A program made the translations under genes and the position numbers. A stretch of 10,425 bases of DNA. Source: Simkania sp. (GTDB lineage: Bacteria; Chlamydiota; Chlamydiia; Chlamydiales; Simkaniaceae). Below the pieces are notes generated by a model that was given only the letters and a program-made list of their open reading frames with translations, was not told the DNA's origin and ran no database searches. The DNA is taken from the NCBI GenBank assembly GCA_028281425.1, contig JANQJX010000163.1, forward strand, positions 1 through 10,425, written 5' to 3'. Every line of letters begins with the position of its first letter. The stretch's first letter is position 1. This document shows, in pieces, positions 1-6,006 of this stretch.

Positions 1-1
1 G

Positions 2-889
2 ACAAAAGTCGATAAACCTAGAAAGCGTTCATCTAAGCCTGTTTTTAGCAGCGTAAAAAAATGGGTTTTAGACAACTGTTCCCATCTCCCTCTTTACCAG
101 GTTTCCAAAAGCTCTGATCCTTCCTTTCAAAAGATTTTAGCTTCTTATAAGGCCGATCTTTTTGTGGTGGTGGCTTATGGGGAGATTATCAAGGAAAATC
201 TTCTTAAGACTCCTCGTCTTTGCTCGATCAATTTGCATGCTTCTTTATTGCCAAAATATCGAGGGGCAGCTCCTATTCAATTTGCTCTATTAAATGGAGA
301 CTTTATAACTGGGGTGACCATCATTGAAATGGGAGTGAAAATGGATGCAGGAGATATTCTTGCTCAAGAATCGATTCCAATTGATCATGAGATGAATTTT
401 GAAGAATTAGAAAAAAAACTTTTGGTTTTGGGAGCAAATCTTCTTTTTGAAGTGATTTCAAACTTTGAAAAAGGGACGGTTTCTAAGAGAGAGCAAAACT
501 CTTTAGAAGCTTCTTATGTGAAGAAGATCACTCCGGGAATGAGGGAGATTGTGTGGAAAAAGAGCGCAAAAGAGTTGCACAATCAGGTGCGAGCTTTGAG
601 TCCGCAGCCAGGAGCATGGTCTTTTGTACAAATAGGTGGGAAAGTCAAAAGGCTTAAAATTTTAAAAAGCCAAGTTTGCAAACATTTAAAAGGGTCTTAT
701 GGAAAGGGTCTCATTTGTGATCGTAAAAGGTGGGTGGTAGGATGTGGTCAAGAGGCTTTAGAGCTTTTGGAGGTCCAGCTCGAAGGAAAAAAAACCCTTT
801 CAGTTTTAGAATTTTTGAGAGGACACTCTATTTCTTCTTGTGCTTTTTGTGTGAATTCTCATGTTTCACAAAAAAAGGAGCTTTCTTAA
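2..889 (+). CDS. fmt: Methionyl-tRNA formyltransferase, 5' end cut by window
   Basis: Transfers a formyl group from 10-formyltetrahydrofolate to Met-tRNA(fMet) in the cytoplasm, making the initiator tRNA for bacterial translation. The frame is open from base 2 (no start in the window) and gives 295 residues; E. coli Fmt has 315, so roughly the first 30 are missing. The first visible residues (TKVDKPRKR) match the E. coli stretch TQPDRPAGR. The formyltransferase core is clear: INLHASLLPKYRGAAPIQ holds the catalytic Asn (bases 230-232) and His (236-238), and GVTIIEMGVKMDAGDIL carries the catalytic Asp of the xDxGD motif. The C-terminal tRNA-binding domain ends with GKKTLSVLEFLRGH. A GTG at 164 lies inside the conserved VVVAYGEII strand and is not the start. 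A hairpin overlaps the stop codon. In Chlamydia fmt also lies just upstream of the cap1-rplC region. Family assignment is certain. Confidence 0.97.
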   Translation, partial: TKVDKPRKRSSKPVFSSVKKWVLDNCSHLPLYQVSKSSDPSFQKILASYKADLFVVVAYGEIIKENLLKTPRLCSINLHASLLPKYRGAAPIQFALLNGDFITGVTIIEMGVKMDAGDILAQESIPIDHEMNFEELEKKLLVLGANLLFEVISNFEKGTVSKREQNSLEASYVKKITPGMREIVWKKSAKELHNQVRALSPQPGAWSFVQIGGKVKRLKILKSQVCKHLKGSYGKGLICDRKRWVVGCGQEALELLEVQLEGKKTLSVLEFLRGHSISSCAFCVNSHVSQKKELS

Positions 890-904
890 AGCTCTTGCTT
901 TGTA
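878..904 (+). terminator. Probable intrinsic terminator overlapping the fmt stop
   Basis: GAGCTTT (878-884), a 3-base loop CTT and AAAGCTC (888-894) form a perfect 7-bp stem. It is preceded by a run of A (870-876) and followed by TTGCTTTGT. The fmt stop codon TAA (887-889) lies inside the hairpin. The T tract is interrupted, so strength is uncertain. It would end the fmt transcript ahead of the element-rich region, in keeping with a separate promoter at 1566. Confidence 0.5.
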
Positions 905-944
905 GGGCATCATCAGGGGTAAAACTGTGCCGAAAGGATCAAAA

Positions 945-1446
945 ATGACATGATCTGGGGCAAAGGTATTTTACATTTTGGATCCTCTTTTATCTCAAAT
1001 TGCTCCCTATTTTGTGGCATCGGCTTTTTGGGTAAGTGCAGAATCTCATGACTGCTTTGGAAGGCATTTTAAACTGCCTTATCCCTGGCCGAATCATGTG
1101 AAGGGGAGATCCTCTTTGCGTGAATTGGTAAAGCTTTCATCTGATTTTTGTGAAAAGGCGTGCGCGAGTGTTTTTCAAGGCTTAAGAAATTCTCGAATGG
1201 GTCTGCCTTGAACTGGAAAATTGTTCGGATCCCTTGAGATTTTTTTCGAAAATTGTGAAAGGTACAAATTCACAATCTCTTGAGAGCAAAAGGAGATGCG
1301 ACTTATCTCTAAGGCTAAGGAGAAAAGATCCTTTAGAAGGCGACTTTCCAGTTCAAGGCAGGCCCCGAATGGATAAGTTTGCAACCTCACCGAATTTCTT
1401 AACGTTTTCGAAAACACTCATGCATCCTTTTTTCCAGAGGTGGTGA
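945..1446 (+). pseudogene. Small unknown ORF split by a miniature element
   Basis: I do not recognise the product. A fair ribosome binding site (AAGGA, 934-938) precedes ATG 945, but codon 3 is TGA (951-953). The frame then runs open (SGAKVFYILDPLLSQ onward) to a TGA at 1209-1211 inside the inserted element; a TTG at 978 could be an alternative start. Deleting 1194-1365 (the element plus one direct-repeat copy) joins base 1193 to 1366 in frame: after ...GLRNS the chain runs RMDKFATSPNFLTFSK and ends at TGA 1444-1446, giving about 166 codons from 945 with the early TGA counted, minus the element, so roughly 110 residues. The interruption is 172 bp, not a multiple of three, so it breaks the frame. 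The peptide is rich in aromatic and Cys residues (PYFVASAFW, LPYPWPNH). No membrane segment or named motif is evident. It is either a degraded gene or, less likely, a chance open frame. Confidence 0.5.
1199..1365. mobile_element. Miniature inverted-repeat element, copy A1 (167 bp)
   Basis: The ends are inverted repeats: 1199-1219 and 1345-1365 match over 21 bp with one mismatch (core CTGCCTTGAACTGGAAA at 1203-1219, perfect in reverse complement at 1345-1361). The repeats begin GGG and end CCC. CGAAT lies directly outside both ends (1194-1198 and 1366-1370), a likely 5-bp target duplication; the shared flank can also be read as 7 bp, CGAATGG, if the ends are drawn further in. No transposase fits inside, so it would need a transposase acting in trans. 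An inner hairpin ATTGTGAA/TTCACAAT lies at 1252-1259 and 1269-1276. A diverged, shorter copy in the opposite orientation is at 3701-3818. The GGG...CCC ends with a 5-bp duplication recall Tn3-type ends, but I cannot assign a parent family. Confidence 0.8.
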
Positions 1447-1558
1447 AGATGAAATATTTTCAAACACTCCCTCATTCCCTAGGATAGGGGGTAAGAAATG
1501 ATGATGATCGAGGCGTTGTATTTTTTAGGTTATACGGATTTGTTAAAAGTATTTTTTA

Positions 1559-1594
1559 TTGACAATTGACAATAATGCCGTTTTCATTTAAAAT
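1559..1594 (+). promoter_or_regulatory. Near-consensus housekeeping-sigma promoter for the Cap1-locus genes
   Basis: TTGACA at 1566-1571, a 17-base spacer and TAAAAT at 1589-1594 fit the major sigma factor consensus (sigma66 in Chlamydiae) almost perfectly. A second TTGACA lies 7 bases upstream (1559-1564), without a good -10 at standard spacing. T-rich tracts upstream (1521-1560) could act as an UP element. A start near 1601 would give a leader of about 130 nt, which is AU-rich and shows no strong hairpin. Bases 1447-1558 show no gene. Confidence 0.7.
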
Positions 1595-1733
1595 GAGCTT
1601 TTGAAATTTAAATCTCAATACCATCTTCTAAAAATTTAGGCATTTTGAATTTGTAAAAAAGATTAAAAATTAACCTTAAAGGATTTTTTTCTTGAATAGT
1701 TCATTTGCTTGCAGTTGTTAAGAGGAGTTTTTA

Positions 1734-2549
1734 ATGGTAACACCGGTCACACATGTTCCTTTAATTAGAATGGAACCTATCAAAAGTTTTTTTGGGAGTA
1801 AAGATAACGACTATCAAACTCCTTTGTTTGTTCTGGGTTGTTTTAACTTAATTGCCAATCGAGCTAAAAATGCATTGGGCTATGATTGGAGCCATGTCAT
1901 TGATTTTGGAAAAATTGGAGGTGAACTTTCTAATCTACCCGCTTACTGGGCTTTGGGAACCTCTTTAAGGTCTTTTAAGCAAAGTATTGTCGAACTTGTC
2001 TCAAATGATAACATTCAAAATGGAGATGTTGAAGAAGGAGGATTGAGGTTACTTTCAAAACGATTGCAAAAAGTTGCCTTAAATGTTTTTGTGACTATTT
2101 CAAATGGAGCAACGTTTGTTGGGACTTTATTTAGCGTTGATGCTCTTGAAGGCCTTCCGATAAAGCATATTGGGTTTAGTGGGAATTTATGTGGAGTTTT
2201 CTACTTTACACATCTTCTTTATAAGCAAATTCAAAGTCTAAAAACAGATCCAGAAGGCATCGATACTTTAAAGAATGCTGAGGCTAAAGAGATTTATCGA
2301 AGTCAAGATCAATCTAAAAAATGGTTGGGGACTATTGGAGTGGCTTCACTTGTTTTTTTGAAAGTTGTGGCTTTAAATTATGTCGCATCTACATTAGGTA
2401 GCCCTATTATAATTCCAGAGCTTGTCAGTCGAACAAAGGATCTAAAACTTGCCTTTTTTGCTGGTTGGGCAGTGACTTATTTTGCACAACATTTTTTTGA
2501 AGAACAGATGAAAGCATTTAAAGATACAAATCAAATGGTAATAGGATAG
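1734..2549 (+). CDS. Hydrophobic protein at the Cap1 locus, putative inclusion-membrane protein (first of pair)
   Basis: A 271-residue protein of no family I can name from sequence. ATG 1734 is preceded by AGAGGAG (1721-1727) at good spacing. It has no N-terminal signal peptide. There are four hydrophobic segments in two hairpins, at about residues 114-137, 145-163, 197-222 and 237-254. A charged 34-residue loop (163-197, containing KTDPEGIDTLKNAEAKE) separates the hairpins, and the first 110 residues are mostly polar. Paired hydrophobic segments are the mark of chlamydial Inc proteins, type III secreted into the inclusion membrane. The position between fmt and rplC is that of CT529/Cap1 in C. 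trachomatis, so an Inc-like role is inferred from layout and location, not from recognised identity. The next gene follows 17 bases on and has the same layout. It could instead be an inner-membrane protein. Confidence 0.75.
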   Translation: MVTPVTHVPLIRMEPIKSFFGSKDNDYQTPLFVLGCFNLIANRAKNALGYDWSHVIDFGKIGGELSNLPAYWALGTSLRSFKQSIVELVSNDNIQNGDVEEGGLRLLSKRLQKVALNVFVTISNGATFVGTLFSVDALEGLPIKHIGFSGNLCGVFYFTHLLYKQIQSLKTDPEGIDTLKNAEAKEIYRSQDQSKKWLGTIGVASLVFLKVVALNYVASTLGSPIIIPELVSRTKDLKLAFFAGWAVTYFAQHFFEEQMKAFKDTNQMVIG

Positions 2550-2566
2550 GTAGGAGGAATATTGAG

Positions 2567-3280
2567 ATGACAGTCGTTGGAAATACAAAACATGTTTTGA
2601 ATTTCACAATAGATCCTTTTATTGATACTCGTAATGCGGTACGTCTTTTTAATTCGGCTTGTAATTGGTTTCAATATTGCACTGAGAAAACAACTCTTGT
2701 ATTTGGGAAATATAGATTGAATACAGAGGCACTTAGTAAGAAATTATTAAAACCTCTAGACCAACAAATTGGATTTATCAATGGGATTAGAGGGATAATG
2801 ACCCTAGATAAATGTGTTCAACATTGGAGAGAGGCTCATTATTTTAGTTTTGGAAGACATCTTACCAAAACATTTGCTGATAATCTTGGGGGGCTTAAAT
2901 ATTTTGCGTCTATTCATGCCTTTATTTTTTTAACCCCTTATTTAAGGGAGTTAACTGTTGCTAAAGCTCTTTTTGGGGTTACGTCAGCTCTTTTTGGAAT
3001 TGCTTTACGTATCAATGACATTGCTGTTGTCGAAGAGATTAGGAGAAATGGTCAGCAAGATCAAGTCAATGGTGTTAAGGGGCGTATTACACAAGATGTT
3101 TTGATGGTTGGTGTGCACACCTGTGCATGTGCTTTGAATACATTTACTTTGAGTAATGCATTCGTTAAAAGTTATAAAGTTTCAGCGTTGTTTTTCGATA
3201 TTGCTGGGACAGCTGCATCTGTTTTGGGGATGGGATATACTTATATGAAATATAACGCTTCAACCCCAAATCAACATTAA
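2567..3280 (+). CDS. Hydrophobic protein at the Cap1 locus, putative inclusion-membrane protein (second of pair)
   Basis: A 237-residue protein, not recognised by name. A strong AGGAGG (2552-2557) sits 9 bases before ATG 2567, and the gene starts 17 bases after the previous stop, so the two are surely co-transcribed. It repeats the neighbour's plan: a mostly soluble N-terminal 110 residues, hydrophobic segments at about 111-127 and 132-149, a charged loop (150-177, EEIRRNGQQDQ), then segments at 178-200 and 205-225 and a short polar tail. No signal peptide is seen. Matching helix order, spacing and loop length suggest an ancient tandem duplicate with little remaining sequence identity. The stretch LDQQIGFINGIRGIMTLDK (64-82) precedes the hairpins and may pair with residues 62-85 of the first protein. 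As with its partner, an Inc-type role rests on position in the Cap1 locus and on the bilobed hydrophobic profile. No terminator is evident after the stop. Confidence 0.75.
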   Translation: MTVVGNTKHVLNFTIDPFIDTRNAVRLFNSACNWFQYCTEKTTLVFGKYRLNTEALSKKLLKPLDQQIGFINGIRGIMTLDKCVQHWREAHYFSFGRHLTKTFADNLGGLKYFASIHAFIFLTPYLRELTVAKALFGVTSALFGIALRINDIAVVEEIRRNGQQDQVNGVKGRITQDVLMVGVHTCACALNTFTLSNAFVKSYKVSALFFDIAGTAASVLGMGYTYMKYNASTPNQH

Positions 3281-3302
3281 AAGTGAACAAAAAATTTAGA
3301 GT

Positions 3303-3530
3303 ATGGTTCGATTAGATCAAAGAGAGTGGGTTTTGATTTTAATTTTTTTAACCCTTCTCTTTTCTTTGATTGCGATTGTTTATCTTTCTGATAAAAAAAT
3401 CGATCGTCAAATCGAGTGTTACCTTCAAAATCAACCCCAGTCTCATTGATTTAAATTTCAAAATGATTCCCCTGATTTCTTACCACCTTTGGGAAAACAG
3501 AATGTGCGGATTTTTTTGGAACTTAAGTAA
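3303..3530 (+). pseudogene. Small membrane-anchored ORF with in-frame TGA and lost 3' end
   Basis: ATG 3303 opens 48 codons: a short charged start (MVRLDQREW), one strong transmembrane helix at about residues 9-28 (VLILIFLTLLFSLIAIVYL) and a polar stretch ending QPQSH before TGA 3447-3449. The same frame continues beyond the TGA with protein-like sequence (QNDSPDFLPPLGKQNVRIF, then LELK) to TAA 3528-3530. That TAA lies within the target duplication of the palindromic element that follows. I read this as a decayed gene whose 3' part was lost to the two elements downstream. The NVRIFLEL stretch after a membrane anchor recalls the start of anchored SLBB/ComEA-like proteins, but this is a weak resemblance. 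Alternatively the first 48 codons are an intact small membrane protein. The ribosome binding site is poor. Confidence 0.5.
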
Positions 3531-3690
3531 CTCACCTTACGCAAAACAAGGGGTAGGAGCGATGCAAGATTTTGAAAAGTCAATGAAGCCAAAAAGCGCA
3601 GCAATATTGAATGAAATATTGCGAGTATTTTTGGTTTTATTGAAATTCAAAAGATTCACTGCTCCTACCCCTTGTTTTGCGTAAGGTGAG
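3531..3690. mobile_element. 160-bp palindromic miniature element B with 8-bp target duplication
   Basis: Perfect 30-bp terminal inverted repeats lie at 3531-3560 (starting CTCACCTTACGCAAAACAAG) and 3661-3690. TTAAGTAA directly flanks both ends (3523-3530 and 3691-3698), a textbook 8-bp target duplication. The interior is also symmetric: CCAAAAA/TTTTTGG (3589-3595, 3628-3634) and GCAATATT/AATATTGC (3601-3608, 3615-3622) share the same centre, so the whole element could fold as one long hairpin in DNA or RNA. It has no room for a transposase. Open frames crossing it on both strands read the same NSPYAKQGVGA peptide because of the palindrome and are not genes. It is unrelated in sequence to copies A1 and A2. 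The parent transposon family is unknown to me. Confidence 0.88.
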
Positions 3691-3700
3691 TTAAGTAAGA

Positions 3701-3818
3701 GGGACCGCCTTGAACTGGAAAGTCGCCTTCTAAAGGATCTTTTCTCCTTAGGCTTAAGAAAATCGCACATTTTTTGCTTTCAAGTGATCCGAAAAATTTT
3801 TCAGTTTAAGGCATTCCC
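3701..3818. mobile_element. Miniature element, shortened inverted copy A2 (118 bp)
   Basis: This is a reverse-orientation relative of copy A1. Bases 3707-3751 are identical over 45 bp to the reverse complement of 1315-1359. The similarity then continues with mismatches and resumes to the far end (GATCCGAAAAATTTTTCAG against the A1 end). Both termini keep the GGG...CCC form with inverted ends (3701 onward and up to 3818), though the right end has several substitutions. A1 has about 49 extra bases bounded by two CTTGAG copies (1233-1238, 1279-1284); A2 keeps a single equivalent, TTCAAG (3779-3784). No clear target duplication remains. It begins two bases after the duplication of element B. Confidence 0.75.
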
Positions 3819-3872
3819 TTTAAAGCAAATAAAATGAAGGTTTTTTAGCAAAAAAAGGTTATGATAGTTAGC

Positions 3873-4459
3873 TCAAATGGGGGATGCAGGAAGATTTGCT
3901 TGCTGTCGTTCATTTTTTAGGTGGTCAATTAAGGATTGTACATGCTGTTTAAATAAGGGATGTTGGGCTAATTCTGGAATGAGAATACCCCACTCGTAAA
4001 GAGTCTCAGTAGAAAGGTCGAATTTAGGTCCTTTTCGATGAATTTAAGCAATGTTGCAGCTTTTTCATTGGCGTAAGGAGCCATGGCATCGTAGACTGCA
4101 GAATCAATCGCTTCTTCTCGAACGAGATCAGTCCAGGAGTGGAGATTCATGCCAACTTCAAAGAGGCTGGAGGCATAAGTCAAAACATCTTCGGTTCTTA
4201 GAATGGTGGGGTGGGTGTTTTCCCTTGAAATGTTAGTGATATAACGGATATCGGGAAATTCGTTGCCTATCATAAGAGAGTGAAGTGCTGTTTCATCGTT
4301 AATATTGTAGATGATGCAAAACCGCTCGGCGGATAATATCAACTTAAGCCAAATCAAGTTTTCGATAAAATTAAGGGTTCCTTTCGAAAAATGTCGGTTT
4401 GCAACAGTTCTATACAAAGAGTCATAGCTGCTTGTGATCCTCTTTTTGGAGAGGAAAGT
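3873..4459 (-). pseudogene. Unknown minus-strand gene with a one-base frameshift
   Basis: I do not recognise the family. Reading the minus strand, a frame open from about 4459 (no ATG; a TTG at 4415-4417 is possible) runs through SLYRTVANRHFSKGTLNFIE, later DVLTYASSLFEVGMNLHSW and ANEKAATLLKFIEK, then at 4032-4035 meets a run of four T (AAAA on the coding strand). In that frame it stops at 3968. The next frame carries on smoothly as GPKFDLSTETLYEWGILIPE, then LAQHPLFKQHVQSLIDHLK, to TGA at 3873-3875. Adding one A to the run restores one chain of about 190 residues, with an acidic, leucine-rich, probably helical and soluble character and no membrane segment. Only the C-terminal part may survive, as no good start is seen. 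The indel in a homopolymer could also be a sequencing error. It is divergent from the ribosomal operon. Confidence 0.6.
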
Positions 4460-4497
4460 TTAAAAAATGGTTTTTTAGTGGTCGGTCTCTTTTATCT

Positions 4498-4527
4498 TTA
4501 ACAAATTGTGATTGTACAAAATAAACT
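4498..4527 (+). promoter_or_regulatory. Candidate promoter of the ribosomal protein operon
   Basis: TTAACA (4498-4503), an 18-base spacer and TAAACT (4522-4527) resemble a housekeeping-sigma promoter. An alternative is TTGGAA (4633-4638) with GATTAT (4655-4660) at 16 bases. The first would give a leader of about 155 nt upstream of rplC. Neither is strong enough to be certain. Confidence 0.35.
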
Positions 4528-4533
4528 GATTTG

Positions 4534-4622
4534 CTAATCTGCTCGATTAGTCTGATGTAGGCAGGTCTGAAAGCGGAACTCAATATTTCGCTTTAGGCTT
4601 TTTACTCCTCAAAGAAAGAGGA
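4534..4622 (+). promoter_or_regulatory. Structured leader ahead of rplC, possible regulatory RNA
   Basis: Three short hairpins follow one another: CTAATC/GATTAG (4534-4539, 4545-4550), AAAGCG/CGCTTT (4570-4575, 4589-4594) and TCCTC/GAGGA (4606-4610, 4618-4622). Ribosomal operons are often controlled by one of their own proteins binding such a leader (L4 in the E. coli S10 operon), but I see no recognised L4 or other binding motif here. No gene is seen between 4460 and 4691. Confidence 0.25.
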
Positions 4623-4691
4623 TCGGTAGGCTTTGGAAAATTCATTTATACATTGATTATGTGATTGGAAATAGACAAGGGAAGTTAAATC

Positions 4692-5339
4692 ATGACGCTG
4701 AATCTTCTTGGCAGGAAAAAGGGGATGACTCATTTGTTTGACGAAAATGGGAATAGAATTGTTTGCACTTTAATTGGAGCAGAAGCAAATGTCATTGTTC
4801 AAATAAAGACCTCAGAAAAGGATGGCTATCGAGCTGTTCAAATTGGAGGTGTTAAAATTGCTGAATCAAAAAGAAAAAATTTAAGTAAGCCCCTTGTTGG
4901 ACATTTTTCTAAGGCAAAAGTAGAAATGCGTCAGTTTCTTATCGAGTCGAGCATTGAAGATGATGAAGGGTTTAAGGTAGGTCAAGAGATTCATTTTGAT
5001 TATTTTTCAAATGCAAAATATATCGATGTGATTGGAGTTTCTAAAGGGAAAGGTTTCCAAGGTGTCATTAAAAGACATGGTTTTGCAGGAGGCCCGGGAG
5101 CACATGGTTCTGGCTTTAAGAGAACGGCAGGTTCTACTGGAATGCGTAGTACTCCAGGACGTTGCCTACCTGGGAGAAAAATGGCAGGACAAATGGGGGG
5201 ATCTCGCATAACAGCTATGAATTTAAAGGTGATACGCGTTAATCTTGAAGGTCAATTCTTACTTGTTAGAGGGGCTGTTCCTGGTCCTAGAGGTGGGATT
5301 GTTTTTATGAGAAAATCGATTAAAAAACCTGAGCAATAG
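4692..5339 (+). CDS. rplC: Large-subunit ribosomal protein L3 (uL3)
   Basis: An early assembly protein of the 50S subunit whose long loop reaches toward the peptidyl-transferase centre. It has 215 residues, against 209 in E. coli. The L3 signature is complete at residues 105-128: F105, D112, then GVSKGKGFQGVIKR. The central extension follows (GAHGSGFKRTAGSTGMRSTP) with KKMAGQMG-like RKMAGQMGGSR. Q167 matches E. coli Gln150, the PrmB methylation site. ATG 4692 has an AAGG stretch (4677-4680) upstream and begins MTLNLLGRKKGMT, the usual L3 start. It is the first gene of the operon; rpsJ, which precedes it in E. coli, is absent, as is normal in Chlamydiae, where it lies elsewhere. Confidence 0.98.
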   Translation: MTLNLLGRKKGMTHLFDENGNRIVCTLIGAEANVIVQIKTSEKDGYRAVQIGGVKIAESKRKNLSKPLVGHFSKAKVEMRQFLIESSIEDDEGFKVGQEIHFDYFSNAKYIDVIGVSKGKGFQGVIKRHGFAGGPGAHGSGFKRTAGSTGMRSTPGRCLPGRKMAGQMGGSRITAMNLKVIRVNLEGQFLLVRGAVPGPRGGIVFMRKSIKKPEQ

Positions 5340-5349
5340 GTCTTAGATT

Positions 5350-6003
5350 ATGAACAAGTTCAAGAAATATGACATGACAGGTCATGTAACTGAAGAATTT
5401 GAAATTGATAAAAGCCTTCTTGAGAAATCGGTTAACGAGCAAATGGTTAAAGACTATCTCGTTGCCATAAGAGCAAATCGTCGCCAGTGGAGTGCAAATA
5501 CAAAAGGACGTTCAGAGATCAACCATTCGAATAAAAAGCCCCATCCTCAAAAAGGGACGGGACGCGCTCGTCAGGGAACGATTAAAGCTGCTCAATATCG
5601 AGGGGGGGCTGCTGTTTTTGGCCCAAAGCCTAAATTTAATCAACATGTTCGTATTAACCAAAAAGAAAGAAGAAGTGCTATCCGTTTTCTTTTAGCAGGA
5701 AAAATTAAAGAAGGCCATCTTCATGTTCTTAAGGAAGCTGGATTAAAAACGCCGAAGACAAAAACAGCTGCAGTTTTGTTTAAGCAAATAGGGATTGGAG
5801 GAAAAAAAATTCTTTTCCTCGGTCAGTCCTTTGAAAAAAGAGCTGATGATGAAATTTATTTTTATTTAAGTATGAGAAATTTGCCCAAAATGCATTTTAT
5901 GGCAATTGAAAACATAAGTGGCTATGATGTTATGAATTGTCAAGAGATTGTGATTTCTGAAAATGCTTTAGATAAATTGCTTAAAATATTAGGGGATCGA
6001 TAG
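5350..6003 (+). CDS. rplD: Large-subunit ribosomal protein L4 (uL4)
   Basis: Binds 23S rRNA domain I early in 50S assembly and lines the nascent-peptide tunnel; in E. coli it also represses its own operon. It has 217 residues, against 201 in E. coli. Residues 41-76 form the basic extended loop with the family hallmark KPHPQKGTGRARQG (63-76), followed by RGGAAVFGPKPK (84-95) and the helix NQKERRSAIRFLLAGK. The C-terminal region has the conserved MRNLPKMHFMAIENISGYDV and ends near ISENALDKLLKIL. It begins 10 bases after rplC stops. A 67-codon frame in another phase at 5492-5695 is only a shadow. Confidence 0.97.
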   Translation: MNKFKKYDMTGHVTEEFEIDKSLLEKSVNEQMVKDYLVAIRANRRQWSANTKGRSEINHSNKKPHPQKGTGRARQGTIKAAQYRGGAAVFGPKPKFNQHVRINQKERRSAIRFLLAGKIKEGHLHVLKEAGLKTPKTKTAAVLFKQIGIGGKKILFLGQSFEKRADDEIYFYLSMRNLPKMHFMAIENISGYDVMNCQEIVISENALDKLLKILGDR

Positions 6004-6006
6004 AGC

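Noticed and set aside
730..948. 72-codon frame overlapping the end of fmt
   Set aside because: It lies out of phase over conserved fmt sequence and is a shadow frame.
1175..1446. Open frames of 70-80 codons on both strands through element A1
   Set aside because: They are produced by the inverted-repeat element; only the last 25 or so codons of the plus-strand frame appear to belong to the interrupted ORF.
951..3449. TGA read as tryptophan, since two frames here carry an in-frame TGA
   Set aside because: rplP ends in TGA one base before rpmC and the ribosomal proteins use TGG for Trp, so TGA is an ordinary stop and the in-frame cases are better explained by gene decay.
3370..3770. Open frames on both strands crossing the 3531-3690 region (104 and 77 codons)
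   Set aside because: Both encode the same NSPYAKQGVGA peptide because they read the two arms of a palindromic element; they also run into element A2 and lack good ribosome binding sites.
1199..3818. CRISPR-like repeats
   Set aside because: The repeats are inverted pairs at element ends, not regularly spaced direct repeats with unique spacers.
4051..4236. 61-codon plus-strand frame opposite the minus-strand pseudogene
   Set aside because: The opposite strand gives a longer, more protein-like chain that continues across a one-base shift; this frame is its shadow.
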